Source: Haliclona indistincta (lineage: Eukaryota; Porifera; Demospongiae; Haplosclerida; Chalinidae). Taken from it: DNA of 64,000 bases. The notes under the pieces are model-generated. The model did no database searches, was not told the origin of the DNA, and worked only from the letters and a program-made list of their open reading frames with translations. Shown in pieces: positions 1 through 10,262 of the stretch. The translations under genes and the position numbers were made by a program. The stretch is taken from the NCBI GenBank assembly GCA_964017065.1, contig OZ024790.1:12163498-12227497 (forward strand), read 5' to 3'. Numbering within the stretch: position 1 is the stretch's first letter; the number at the start of each line of letters is the position of its first letter.

Positions 1-600
1 CACCCTGCATGCTGGACTCCTTCGGCAGATAGAATTTGGTGTTCACCCAGAAGAGGCAAGAAGAAGATGAGTAGGCTGAATGGGCAAGGTTGTAAATATC
101 CGGAGCAAGTTTACTCACAGCTTCCAGCATCCTATCCCGGTAAACACGTCCTTGAAATCAAGTTTCACTAGTGCATCTGAGAGGGGAGTAACAGCCTCGC
201 TGCATGAACAGCAGCTTCTGCACCACCCCTAACACCATAACCCAGCTGTCTGAGGCTAAGAAGTCCAGTCATATCCTCCATCACAGACAAGCCTGCCACT
301 TTAGCCACCAAACGGCTAAGGGTACAGCCCACAGAGGTGTGCCTGCATGATTCCTCCCTGCTTTTTGCGAAGTGCGACCAGAGCGGCACTGAAGAAAGGG
401 GCCTAACAGCAGCTGGAGTCTCTCCACGAATCACCATAGAACAAAAAGCTGCGAGAGTAGACAGCAAGGGGGAGACCCCAGGATGAAGGGTGGGAGCAGA
501 TTCTTGAGATGTTGAGGTCGCAAATGGTCAGGGTCCCCAGCAGAGCCATCGGAAAAGGACTCCAGCTGCTGTTGGAGCCATTAATTGTAGTGGAGGATCG
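1..600 (-). pseudogene. Degenerate reverse transcriptase fragment (retroelement)
   Basis: On the minus strand, from about 600 down to the window edge, a broken frame reads like the reverse transcriptase of an invertebrate retroelement. Recognisable pieces in order are SAGDPDHLRPQHLKNLL (around 560-510), the RGETPAAVRP block, VGCTLSRLVAKVAG, LRQLGYGVRGGAEAAVHAAR and LVKLDFKDVF with the first RT aspartate region (around 155-180), then DRMLEAVSKLAPDIY and AHSAYSSSSCLFW. At least one frameshift separates the LDFKDVF block from DRMLEAV. The YxDD box would lie beyond the window edge. The block abuts the truncated 7TM gene at about 626, so its insertion or an associated rearrangement removed the rest of that gene. 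The clade is not determined. Confidence 0.7.
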
Positions 601-626
601 ATGTTAATTGGTATTGGTTAATTGGT

Positions 627-725
627 TAGTGAGATGCCTGCAATAGATCCATATGCCAGCAGTATCACGTGACGGAGAGGATCATCAGTGTTGTTGCAGC
701 CATTCCCAGAGGAGGAATGTTCCAT
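627..725 (-). pseudogene. 5' fragment of 7TM receptor gene (copy 0)
   Basis: This is nearly identical to the first ~33 codons of the intact 7TM gene (ATG at 19806). The ATG is at 725 (reverse complement CAT at 723-725), followed by the MEHSSSGNGCNNTDD-type N-terminus, and homology stops at about 627. It shows that another copy of the tandem module lies, or once lay, to the left. Only the extracellular N-terminus and part of the first membrane segment remain, so it cannot make a receptor. Confidence 0.75.
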
Positions 726-920
726 GATAACAGTTAGCGAATAACGAAAGCTCACATTTCGTCAGTAGTTAACCACAGGAATGGTAGCTTCAGCTGATAA
801 CGGGTACTATTTACATAAACTCTTTACCCACTGCACCGGTGTTTGTAGTAGACTCGCTCAGTCTCTATGTAGGTGTGGCTCAATAGTAGCTCCGCCCACT
901 GTAAGCTTACCGCCACGATC
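726..920. promoter_or_regulatory. 7TM/CMTR1 head-to-head intergenic region (copy 1)
   Basis: Homologous to the ~200 bp spacer between the divergent 7TM and CMTR1 genes at 19807-20006, 41517-41696 and 50163-50380. Shared landmarks are the GGGTACTATTTACATAAACT block and the GCTCAATAGTAGCTCCGCCC block. Here the downstream side is interrupted by the DNA transposon that starts at 931. It presumably acted as a bidirectional promoter; no TATA box is obvious. Confidence 0.5.
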
Positions 921-959
921 GAGCTGGAGCGAGGGGTCCGACACTCCAGGAATCTCGTA

Positions 960-1160
960 CACTCTCCCTGGGAATCCACAAGAATCCAGGAATCTAAGTC
1001 CGAATACGAGAATCCATGTCCGAATCCAGGAATCTAAGTCCGAATCCAAGAATCCTCTCCCGAATCCAAGAATCCACGCCGAATCCAAGAATCCACTACC
1101 GAATCCAAGAATCCACGACCGAATCCAAGAATCCACGACCGAATCCACGACTACACTACG
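960..1160. repeat. Left subterminal GAATCC-type tandem repeats of the transposon
   Basis: Irregular tandem copies of GAATCCAAGAATCCACGAC-like units (period 18-20 bp) lie just inside the left TIR. Such arrays commonly serve as transposase binding sites; that role is inferred here. Confidence 0.75.
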
Positions 1161-1941
1161 AATCCATCATAATAGTTATTAAAATTATAGGTTTATTAAT
1201 AGTGAATAGTCATAATGTTAATAATTATTATTATCCGTGAGCTAAAGCGTGGGTTGCACGAGATCGTCCACGAGCGAGAACTCCAGCTGTGCATGTAGTT
1301 GGCTGTAAGACTAGTCATTGGTCATCAATAAACTGAATACAAGATCTTCGGTGAGTATCAAAGAAACGTACTAGATCCATGATCATGCATGCTATGTTTA
1401 ACTGGCAAGCAAGGCTGATACATACAGTGTATTGTTGTATTCCGACTAGGCTGTGTTCTCTGCAATCTCCAACTGTGTTCTCTGCAATCTCCAACTACCG
1501 CATTTAATTTGCTTGCAGGCTGGCTCAATTCATGTAAGTCCATATTTTGATAGGGTCCTTATATCTGTTTACAGCATCACAACACAGTAATATTATGTGA
1601 TGTATAGTACTATGAGCCTAATGAGCTCAGTATACTTATACTGAGCTCACAATTTTATGCAAGAACTGAGCAAGAATGACCTTTTCTCGCCCACATTCAA
1701 CACATTAACATACAGTATAATAATTAATTACCCACCTACTTTACCAGTGGTGTGTAAAATGTACAACTCAGCAGCTGCTATAGTGTACATGTTTCAGCTG
1801 CCATTGTGCACTCTATAATTTATTCAGACAAAACAAAAACATAATAATTATTTGTATTGAGAATGAGAATCACGGCTCAGTATAGTGCTATATTTAATCA
1901 AACAAATAAATACTAAAATGTATTTCTTATCTTTGTGCAGC
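1161..1941. other. Transposon 5' non-coding region
   Basis: About 780 bp of AT-rich sequence between the left repeats and the first ATG. No gene is seen. A 20-bp direct repeat (TGTGTTCTCTGCAATCTCCA) occurs twice near 1450-1490. A polypyrimidine stretch and CAG at 1938-1940 sit immediately before CATGG (ATG at 1942), a plausible splice acceptor for an upstream non-coding exon. Confidence 0.4.
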
Positions 1942-4900
1942 ATGGATGAAGAGAGCCAAGGGTGTGACGGTCAAGACTATACCTTACAAGCTACTCAAGC
2001 ATTAGAAGTCATGCGAAAAAGACTACCACCTCATATCATCAATTGCTTTGTGGCTTCTGGATATGAAACACTGTCGACAATTGCTGACATGGACGTAAGT
2101 GGCCAGCCAGGTGATTCGATCAGTGTCATTGAGGAGTACATTGGAAAAATGCATGCTGGTGATCCCACTTTTTCACACGCTAGTGCTAGTGCTATTACTA
2201 GTGCTACTAGTACTACGGGTGCTACTGCTAGTGCTACTACTCCAGCTAAATTTGTGTTTCCACCAGGACATAGAGAGATCATTACAAAACTTGTTAAGGA
2301 AGTTAAACTGTTACAAAATACCCATCAAGCAACTCTAAAAAGAAAGAGAAGCAGTGACAGTAGCAAAAAAAGGCAAGTGAAAAAGCTACGCACAGAAGAT
2401 GACAACTGTGCAGCAGGGTGCAGTAGTGATCAATCAACATTTTCACCAGCTAGTGCATACCAATGCATACGGCAAAAGGTAGTTAAGTGGGCGAGGCAGC
2501 AGAAAGATGATAGAATAAAAACACTGAAGGAGCATGATGACTATGAAATAAAGATTAGTGTATATGGCAACAATCAGGTGAATACCAGCATTTTGTGCAA
2601 TTCTTGTGGTCAAGTCTATAAGTTAGCAGAAGTTGACAAAGGGTCCATCAAACTGTCAAATTGGACCAGACATGTTAAACGATGTTTTACTGCTAAAAGT
2701 AAGTCTGGAAAGGCTAAAACCATCAAACAATACTTTCCAGTTAATGTACCACCAGCTCCTCAGGAGTTCGTCCTAGCAGATCAATATCAGCATTTTCGGC
2801 TCCCCCCTCCCAGACGGGAGGGGCAAACCAAACAAACAACCAAGTTGACAAGCAGCATTGAGACCAAATCGAATGAGCTGCATCAGCCTGATTTGTTATC
2901 TATTTGTCTTTCTCCCTCTACTCAACCTTCGGCACAGAATGCTTCATCTGCGGCACCAAATACAGCTGGTTGCAGCAGCTCTGAAGCAGACATGCCAAGG
3001 TCATTTGATCACTCTAATAGCACTTGCTCTGAATCACACCAGCTTTCGGTCGGTCTTTCTCCCTCTTTTGTACCTTCAGCACAGAATGCTTCATCTGCGG
3101 CACCAAATACAGCTGGTTGCAGCAGCTCTGAAGCGGACATGCCAAGGTCATTTGATCACTCTAATAGCACTTGCTCTGAGTCACACCAGCTTTCAGTCGG
3201 TCTTTCTCCCTCTTTTGTACCTTCAGCACAGAATGCTTCATCTGCGGCACCAAATACAGCTGGTTGCAGCAGCTCTGAAGCGGACATGCCAAGGTCATTT
3301 GATCACTCTAATAGCACTTGCTCTGAGTCACACCAGCTTTCAGTCGGTCTTTCTCCCTCTTTTGTACCTTCAGCACAGAATGCTTCATCTGCGGCACCAA
3401 ATACAGCTGGTTGCAGCAGCTCTGAAGCAGACATGCCAAGGTCATTTGATCACTCTAATAGCACTTGCTCTGAATCACACCAGCTTTCGGTCGGTCTTTC
3501 TCCCTCTTTTGTACCTTCAGCACAGAATACTTCATCTGCGGCACCAAATACAGCTGGTTGCAGCAGCTCTGAAGCGGACATGCCAAGGTCATTTGATCAC
3601 TCTAATAGCACTTGCTCTGAGTCACACCAGCTTTCAGTCGGTCTTTCTCCCTCTTTTGTACCTTCAGCACAGAATGCTTCATCTGCGGCACCAAATACAG
3701 CTGGTTGCAGCAGCTCTGAAGCGGACATGCTAAGGCCAGTTGATCTCACTCTTTCTCAGTCTCCAGGTTGTCCTCTCTTAATTCAGCCTATGGTGCAGAA
3801 TAGTTCATTTGGAGCAATAAATTCTGGTTGTTGCAGTTCTGAAACAGACATGGCTCTTGATATCACAATGGAATGCACACCTCTTAATGATGGCCAGATC
3901 TCTGCAAGTATTGTTCATTCTGACTCTTTTGAGTCTACTGCTTCTTTTGCTACTACCGACTGGTCAAGATCATCGAGGAATCGTCTTGCGCTGTTGAAAG
4001 CAGCTTCAGATACCAGGCAGACCAAGATGACATCATACTACAATCAAATTATAGACACAATCAGCGAATTCCCTTGTATCAGTGAAGTGCTCAATAAAGC
4101 TCCAATGCTCAGTGAAGGTGATAACTATAAATCTGTTAGAGGTCTGTTGAAGAATTTGCTAGTTAATGCAGAAAAGAATGCACTTAAAGTCAGCTCTGCA
4201 ATGCGCCATGAAACTATCATCAAGAAGTTTGCTACATCTCTTCTCATCTATTGCGGCCCATTAGCATACAATTTCTTGCATTGTAACTTAGCAAAAGCCT
4301 TGCCATCATTACGGACAGTTCAACGTTCGTTCGAGAAAGACTACAAGCCATTTTGTGAAGGAATATTCCGATTTGATGAGCTCCTGGCACATTTGACAGC
4401 TTACAATGCTGCCAAAATTGTAGCATGTGGTGAGGATGCAACAAGACTCATTAGTAGGGTGGAATATGACAGTGAAAGTAATAAGTTAGTTGGATTTGTC
4501 CTTCCATGCAATGATAACAGCTTGCCAAATTGCGATGCCTTCATAGCCAACACATTTGAGGCAATTGAAGATGCCTTTAAGAGTGGTGTCATTGCAAAGT
4601 ATGCATTTGTATACATGGTACAGCCTTTAACAAAAGGTGTACCTGCCTTTTGTTTAGCATGTTTAGGCTCAGACAATAGGTTTAGCAATGAATTGGTTGC
4701 CAAAAGGTGGAAGCATATCCGAGAAGAATGCCATAAGCGTGGCATAATTGCGCTCTCATTTGGAGCAGATGGAGACTCACGTGAACTTAGAGCCATGCAA
4801 CTATCTACCCAACTTTGTCTGTCTAGAAGGCAGCAGAAAAAAGGTAATGATTTACCTACTAGTATAGCTGTGCCAGTTAAGATTTCGCCAACATGGTCTA

Positions 4901-6804
4901 CATGGTTTGCAATGCAGAACCCCACTGAGGTTGCCTACGTTCAAGATGTAGTCCATGTGGCTGTTAAACTGAAGTCAAGGTTATTAAAACCCTCTATTGC
5001 TCTTCCATTGGGAAATTACTTGGCTGGACTGCATGACCTCCGTATGATACAAAGTGTGTTTGGCAAGGATCAGCATGGAATTAGAGAAAGAGACATCAAC
5101 CATAAGGACAAGCAAAATTTCGATGCTGTCCTACGTCTCACTAGTGACTCAGTGATGACCCTACTTTCACAGATCCCTGATGCCAAAGGGACAAGAGCTT
5201 ACTTAACTGTTGTTAAGCATGTGATGGACAGTTTTCTTGATAAGGGTTTAGATCCCTTATCACGAATAGAAAAGATTTGGTATGCTGTATTTTTTGTTCG
5301 TTATTGGCGTTGGTGGTTGACCCATCACCCAAACTACACTCTTGGTAGTAATTTCATCACTCAAAATGCCTACGTGTGCATCGAGCTAAATGCTCATGCT
5401 CTTATTGTTTTTCTCATGAAATTAAGAGATTCTAACTGTGGTGAATCATTTTGTCCCTGGATGCTTGGTTCCCAATCATGCGAACGAATTTTCCGTACTG
5501 CCAGAAGCATGAGCAGTACATTCTCTACTATTATTAACTTCGGAATGCTTGGTCTTCTTCGAAGACTCCACAGGCTGCATACACAGATTTGTCTGGAAGC
5601 AGAATCAGAAAGGACAGGCATCAAATATCCAAGTGTAGAGGCTCACAAGTCAAAAGATGGTTGTAACAAGCAAGTTCAGCATGATTCTCTTCCCTGTAAT
5701 GAAGAAATTTTAAAGTCTGTAGAAAAAGCTAAAAAATTAGCTCAAGAAATGATGGAAACATTGGGTATGGCAAAACTTCTTCAAGATAAAAAATGCTGGG
5801 AGTATCCTCCAATCCCAACTGTGAAGGAAAGTGAGATAAATGATGGTGACGATGATAATGAAGATGATGATGATGCTGTAACAGATCAAGTGATTCCCTA
5901 TCTTTTGCAAGAAGGTGCTATTAGTCATGATGAGAGTGGTGAAATATCTAATGGAATCAACAAGCTTTCAAGCATGGGAATTATAGATAAAGGCCTAAAT
6001 GAACATCTCACAACTCTTCACCAGAAAGCCTTTAAAAGATCACCCTCTACAAGTCTTCCTATGTATGACATGACTGAAGATTCTTCCAAAGCGTCAAAAA
6101 AGAAGCAAAAATTTAGTCCTTATGTGCAAGTTCACTATGGTGAAAAATCTACATTCATCCACAAATCTACAGCAGTTTGGCTACTGCAAGAGGGTGAGAG
6201 AGTCTCCTCTGATCGACTATTTAGGGTTAGGGGCAAACAGCCATTTGCAATTGATCGTTGTAATCAAAAGCATCACTCAGAAAATGTGCAGCCAGTTGTT
6301 TCAGAAGTAATTAATATAGGTGATATTTGTGTCTTTACAATATCACAACAATGGAGGCTAGGTAGAGTTTTGAAATTCTCGTATTTTCATGAGAAAACTA
6401 AGAAACGCAGGCAATATGCAGGAAGTAGTGTAAATCTTTCAGATGATAACATTGAGAAGATTGGTGTTCTTTGTTCATGGTACACGAGCTCTGGACCTAA
6501 CAAATCATCTTCAGCCGTAGTGACACCTGTTCTCACTAAAGCATGCTCTGAAATGCCACATGCTTTTCAACCAGTTTTATCGTACCTGTGTACCACATCA
6601 TATTCTTGCTTTGAATGGTTAACCGATGATGAAACATCAGCACGTCCAAGCATTCTTTCCAGAGATCAGTCCTTAGAAAAGCTAGTAACTTCAGACAATC
6701 TGACCCTGAAGTCCAGTACGTTGTCATTCATACAAACATGCATGAATAATCAGTCAACCATGAAGATAATGCCACTCCAGTTAAAACTCCTAGTACTTGG
6801 TTGA
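1942..6804 (+). CDS. Transposase-like protein with BED-like zinc finger and 49-aa tandem repeats
   Basis: I place the start at the ATG at 1942 (MDEESQG), right after a CAG acceptor; the frame is open further upstream (from 1885) but non-coding in character. The product is ~1620 aa. Features in order: Ser/Thr/Ala-rich N-terminal region; basic KRKR/KKRQVKK cluster; a CxxC...HxxxC BED-like zinc finger (about residues 219-250); a low-complexity block of six ~49-aa repeats (about 329-598); and a conserved core (about 730-1210) with GADGDSR, QDVVH and SQSCERIF motifs that may supply the DDE acidic residues. An acidic DDDNEDDDDA stretch follows. The core resembles transposase-derived proteins common in cnidarian and sponge genomes, but I cannot name the superfamily. 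The 3' end meets the Ulp1 frame through a frameshift or an unspliced intron. Confidence 0.7.
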   Translation: MDEESQGCDGQDYTLQATQALEVMRKRLPPHIINCFVASGYETLSTIADMDVSGQPGDSISVIEEYIGKMHAGDPTFSHASASAITSATSTTGATASATTPAKFVFPPGHREIITKLVKEVKLLQNTHQATLKRKRSSDSSKKRQVKKLRTEDDNCAAGCSSDQSTFSPASAYQCIRQKVVKWARQQKDDRIKTLKEHDDYEIKISVYGNNQVNTSILCNSCGQVYKLAEVDKGSIKLSNWTRHVKRCFTAKSKSGKAKTIKQYFPVNVPPAPQEFVLADQYQHFRLPPPRREGQTKQTTKLTSSIETKSNELHQPDLLSICLSPSTQPSAQNASSAAPNTAGCSSSEADMPRSFDHSNSTCSESHQLSVGLSPSFVPSAQNASSAAPNTAGCSSSEADMPRSFDHSNSTCSESHQLSVGLSPSFVPSAQNASSAAPNTAGCSSSEADMPRSFDHSNSTCSESHQLSVGLSPSFVPSAQNASSAAPNTAGCSSSEADMPRSFDHSNSTCSESHQLSVGLSPSFVPSAQNTSSAAPNTAGCSSSEADMPRSFDHSNSTCSESHQLSVGLSPSFVPSAQNASSAAPNTAGCSSSEADMLRPVDLTLSQSPGCPLLIQPMVQNSSFGAINSGCCSSETDMALDITMECTPLNDGQISASIVHSDSFESTASFATTDWSRSSRNRLALLKAASDTRQTKMTSYYNQIIDTISEFPCISEVLNKAPMLSEGDNYKSVRGLLKNLLVNAEKNALKVSSAMRHETIIKKFATSLLIYCGPLAYNFLHCNLAKALPSLRTVQRSFEKDYKPFCEGIFRFDELLAHLTAYNAAKIVACGEDATRLISRVEYDSESNKLVGFVLPCNDNSLPNCDAFIANTFEAIEDAFKSGVIAKYAFVYMVQPLTKGVPAFCLACLGSDNRFSNELVAKRWKHIREECHKRGIIALSFGADGDSRELRAMQLSTQLCLSRRQQKKGNDLPTSIAVPVKISPTWSTWFAMQNPTEVAYVQDVVHVAVKLKSRLLKPSIALPLGNYLAGLHDLRMIQSVFGKDQHGIRERDINHKDKQNFDAVLRLTSDSVMTLLSQIPDAKGTRAYLTVVKHVMDSFLDKGLDPLSRIEKIWYAVFFVRYWRWWLTHHPNYTLGSNFITQNAYVCIELNAHALIVFLMKLRDSNCGESFCPWMLGSQSCERIFRTARSMSSTFSTIINFGMLGLLRRLHRLHTQICLEAESERTGIKYPSVEAHKSKDGCNKQVQHDSLPCNEEILKSVEKAKKLAQEMMETLGMAKLLQDKKCWEYPPIPTVKESEINDGDDDNEDDDDAVTDQVIPYLLQEGAISHDESGEISNGINKLSSMGIIDKGLNEHLTTLHQKAFKRSPSTSLPMYDMTEDSSKASKKKQKFSPYVQVHYGEKSTFIHKSTAVWLLQEGERVSSDRLFRVRGKQPFAIDRCNQKHHSENVQPVVSEVINIGDICVFTISQQWRLGRVLKFSYFHEKTKKRRQYAGSSVNLSDDNIEKIGVLCSWYTSSGPNKSSSAVVTPVLTKACSEMPHAFQPVLSYLCTTSYSCFEWLTDDETSARPSILSRDQSLEKLVTSDNLTLKSSTLSFIQTCMNNQSTMKIMPLQLKLLVLG
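2927..3735 (+). repeat. 147-bp (49-aa) in-frame tandem repeat
   Basis: Near-identical units begin at the same landmark (TTTGATCACT) at 3004, 3151, 3298, 3445 and 3592, exactly 147 bp apart. The Ser-rich box (AQNASSAAPNTAGCSSSEAD) occurs six times. Units differ by a few third-position changes (for example TCGGTC/TCAGTC) and one Ala-to-Thr change. The array encodes a disordered Ser/Pro/Ala linker. Confidence 0.95.
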
Positions 6805-7529
6805 CCATCGGTAAGTATGTTATGACAAAGAAAGACAAACAAGACGTGTTAACTGGGAAGGAATTAAAGGACCAGCATGTTAGCGTCTATCTCAGTATTC
6901 TCAAGGAGAAATTTCCCCATATCTGTGGCTTGCAAAACACTATTTTGCAGCAAAGAGATGACCCAGCTATACAACGAGAAAATGGGCAAATGCTGCTACA
7001 GGTGATACATATACACAAGAACCATTGGGCACTAATTCAAGTAGTGAAGAATGAGGAAGTGCTTTTGTATGATTCAGCATACAACTCTACCACAGATGAC
7101 ACTGTAGACTTAATTACCAAGCTAGTGCACAGTCCATCCTGTATTCTCAAAATCAGTATAATGAACACAGCCAAGCAAACTGGTGCAACTGACTGTGCCT
7201 TGTTTGCCCTAGCAACAGTCACAAGCTTAGCATTAGGAAGTGACCCTTTGCAAGTTGTGCTAGACCAGAGCCAACTAAGATCGCACTACATTACCAGTAT
7301 TGAGTCAAGAAGCATCTCTTTCTTTCCAACCTTGAAAAGGCGTAGAGTGGCTGAAAGAATCAGCAGCTCACAAGAGTATGAAATATTTTGTTATTGCCGT
7401 ATGGTAAACGATGGCGAGAAAATGGTATGCTGTGACACTTGTGAGATTTGGCACCATCGCGGTTGTATTGAGGATTACGATGATGACAGTGAAGAGCCAT
7501 GGTTCTGTAAATATTGTAAACTGAAGTAA
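6750..7529 (+). CDS. Ulp1-like cysteine protease with C-terminal PHD finger (transposon ORF2)
   Basis: The frame is open from 6750 and reads ...STWLTIGKYVMTKK, overlapping the end of the transposase ORF in another frame. No good ATG opens it, so it is probably joined to ORF1 by splicing or was shifted by a 1-nt indel. The protease signature is complete: His in KNHWAL (about 7020), Asp in YDSAYN (about 7070), and Gln-Cys in QTGATDC (7177-7197), the C48 His-Asp-Gln-Cys set. A PHD finger follows (7384-7520), with CYC...CCDTC...H..C...WFCKYC metal ligands. Ulp1 proteases cleave SUMO or related tails and are carried by several DNA transposon families; PHD fingers read histone tails. A role in targeting or evading silencing is only an inference. 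Confidence 0.8.
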   Translation, partial: SVNHEDNATPVKTPSTWLTIGKYVMTKKDKQDVLTGKELKDQHVSVYLSILKEKFPHICGLQNTILQQRDDPAIQRENGQMLLQVIHIHKNHWALIQVVKNEEVLLYDSAYNSTTDDTVDLITKLVHSPSCILKISIMNTAKQTGATDCALFALATVTSLALGSDPLQVVLDQSQLRSHYITSIESRSISFFPTLKRRRVAERISSSQEYEIFCYCRMVNDGEKMVCCDTCEIWHHRGCIEDYDDDSEEPWFCKYCKLK

Positions 7530-8024
7530 ATGATAAACTGATTTTGGACTGATTTATACTAATCATGATTACTGTTGACCAATATCATAATTATTACTGT
7601 ACTGATCATTTTTCCATCAGCCCCATGAACTGAATTACAAGATGACCAATAATTATTGTACTAATCATACTAATCATAATCACTATTGACCTTATACTGA
7701 AAATTTTGCCAACTACATGTACCTATGAACAACTGATTATATCCTTATTCATTATGACCATCTACGATTTTGTATTATAATAATAAAATTAATATTAATA
7801 CAATACAAATCAACAGATCTAGAGAAGTACTTACAGTAGAATGGCAGTGTAGGTGATACAATTGCATGTAATATGATACAATACGGGTAAAATTAGCAGT
7901 GATAGAAGTTCAATTTGATATTGGTAGGCTGGACCATCATCATTACCAGTTCCACTTATCCATGCATTTAATCCTTGAACTACACAAACCTGCATAAGCT
8001 CAGAATCCACACCGAAATACAGTT
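7530..8024. other. Transposon 3' non-coding region
   Basis: AT-rich sequence with near-repeats of ACTAATCATAATTATTACTG type. No coding potential or RNA gene is seen. Confidence 0.4.
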
Positions 8025-8175
8025 CAGAATCCACCGGAATCCAGGAATCAAAGGAGAATCCACCGGAATCCAAGGAGAATCCACGAATCCAAGGAGAATC
8101 CAAGAATCCAAGGAGAATCCACCGGAATCCGCCAAGAATCCACGAATACGAGGAGAATCCACGAATACAGGTGAG
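8025..8175. repeat. Right subterminal GAATCC-type tandem repeats of the transposon
   Basis: Tandem units of AAGGAGAATCCACCGGAATC type (GAATCC core, 10-20 bp period) just inside the right TIR. They share the GAATCCA core with the left array in the same orientation. Confidence 0.75.
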
Positions 8176-10262
8176 AATACGGAATATTTGGAATCTCGTA
8201 CGCCAAACTGGGTAGTGTCGGACCCCTCGAGCTGGAGCAGCTCGTTTGGCATGTGTTTGGTGGGTTAGCAGCTCGCGTATTGGTAGGCGTGAGTCAATTT
8301 TCGGTCTCCAGGAGAATGAAAACCAGAGGAAGCGAAAAAGAGCATTCGAGGATGAAGGAGAAGATGGCGGAGCCCCGAAACACTGAAGCTGCCCAACTAC
8401 AGAACTGAGAATGATGGTAGGTGACACGCCCCTTTGACGTAAGTACTAGCAACAGCTGTGATATTGCTATCACGGCAACTAGACAGCATATTTATAGTGA
8501 TGTTCATTGTTTAGGCATCAATGGGTTATGTTCCTGGTAAAGGTCTTGGAAAGACTGAGTCCGGCATCTCTGAACCGATACAACAATCCATGCACAAGGG
8601 TAGGCGTGGTCTGGGGCACATGATCGCAAAACTGAAACAAGAGGACGTCCAGTGGGAGCTGGAAGAGGTAGGAGAGAGGGAGAGTGAGAGAGGGGGAGAG
8701 AGACTTAGAGAGAGGGAGAGAGAGAGTGAGGGCTAAGTGTAATGCATGAATCAGTTGTGTGTACTTGATGTCACTGCAATAAAATCAAGAAAAGCTGTTC
8801 ACATCTGTTCAATAACAAACCCTTTTTATGTACGGGTCCTTGCAAAGAGGAGTTTGTGAGTGAGAGAAATAGTCCATGTGTGAGGTTTTCGTACTAGCAA
8901 AAGCCAAAGTCTGCACAATTTTGTGTCTGTGATGCTGTGTATGATTCTTACAGGTTAACTGTGATCAAGAAGTGACCTGACTAATTGTTCCTTGCCATCA
9001 TCCTGTACTCACAGCTGGTAAAATGACTGACTGGATTGTCACAGATGAGGTTATAATTATAAACTAAACTATTCTTCTTTATAGCAATAGTCTAACAGAC
9101 TGTGTGTGACCTTTGCTTGTCTGATATAGAGAAAAGATACAATTGAAGATGAAACTAAGTTCTGTGATCCTGTTGTGCTGGAAGGTATTCTTGCTGCTAA
9201 AGTAAGCACTCACTCACTCTCTCATGTACTTGGACACAATTCACATAAATCTACTGTTTGTGTTTCGTTTAGACTGTTTTTGATTCACTCGATAGAAAAG
9301 AGTTTGCTGATGCTCATCAGAGATCTAATCCTTTCGAGACCATCAAAGGAGTCATCTTTCAAAATAGGAAACCACATGTATACAGTGCTAGCTTGGAGCC
9401 ATTTGTGTGGGTTGTTTTTATCTTTTAAGGGCCGCAATGAAGATGGCAAACATTGATTCTGTGTTTGACTTCATGTTCACATCACCAAAAGAGAAGGTCA
9501 GCATCATTCTGTATTTAGTGATAGTAGGTTTCTAGTTTAACCCTGTATGCATGGTTCAACATGATAATTCTTTGAAGAATAAGCATAAAATATCCAATGA
9601 CTGGATTATGATAGGATCATAGAACAATTGCCTGGACAGATTTATACATGTAACATTATTTTCAGCTCTGCACATTCATTTTGTAAAATGTCACACAGAA
9701 TGATGTGTTGTATTTTGCTGATATCTGTGCTGGTCCTGGAGGATTTTCAGAGTATGTGTTCTGGAAAAAGAAATGGCATGCTAAAGGATTTGGGTTCACC
9801 TTGAAAGGTAGAGAGACCACTGTTATCTAGACTGAGCCATGTTTGTGATTTCTGTACAGACCCCAATGATGCATCTGATTTTCAGCTGGACAAATTTCTT
9901 GCTGGACCATGTGAACTTTCGATCCTTTCTATGGTAATGGCAACTGTGGTCTCACTTTCTCACTCTTTATTTGCATATGATTCCATTTGCTCATCACATG
10001 TGTGAAACATTTTTTGCTCATCATTTCATAAAACTTTTGGTGCATTCAAAAAAAATTCACCCACGAACATGTCTTGCTATTCATGTACAGTATGTATGAA
10101 TTATGAGATGTTGTTTGTTGTGATACAGGTGTTGGTGGTTATGATGGAGATGGTGACATAACCAAGACAGATAATTTACTAGAACTTCAAGAGTATGTGA
10201 TGGATCAGACAGAAGGTGTTCATTTTGTGATGGCTGATGGTGTAAGTCCTGTGTTAGTCTAT

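Larger units (their letters stand above)
931..8228 (+). mobile_element. 7.3-kb DNA transposon with TIRs, 10-bp TSD, transposase and Ulp1/PHD ORFs
   Basis: The element starts GAGGGGTCCGACACT (931-945) and ends with the exact reverse complement (8214-8228). It is flanked by a perfect 10-bp direct repeat GAGCTGGAGC (921-930 and 8229-8238), read as the target-site duplication. Inside the termini lie subterminal arrays rich in GAATCCA/GAATCC (about 960-1160 and 8025-8175), in the same orientation at both ends. The coding part has a ~1620-aa transposase-like ORF and a downstream Ulp1-like protease plus PHD finger. TSDs of 9-11 bp and an associated Ulp1 domain recall some Mutator-like elements, but the transposase is not clearly MuDR-like, so I leave the superfamily open. 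Open ORFs and perfect TSDs suggest a fairly recent insertion. Confidence 0.8.

Noticed and set aside
960..1160. CRISPR-like direct repeats
   Set aside because: Period is irregular, there are no unique spacers, and the array lies inside a transposon end in eukaryotic DNA.
2858..3733. 291-aa frame with HRMLHLRHQIQLVAA repeats
   Set aside because: Alternate-frame shadow of the 147-bp repeat in the transposase gene; its length follows from the repeat lacking stops.
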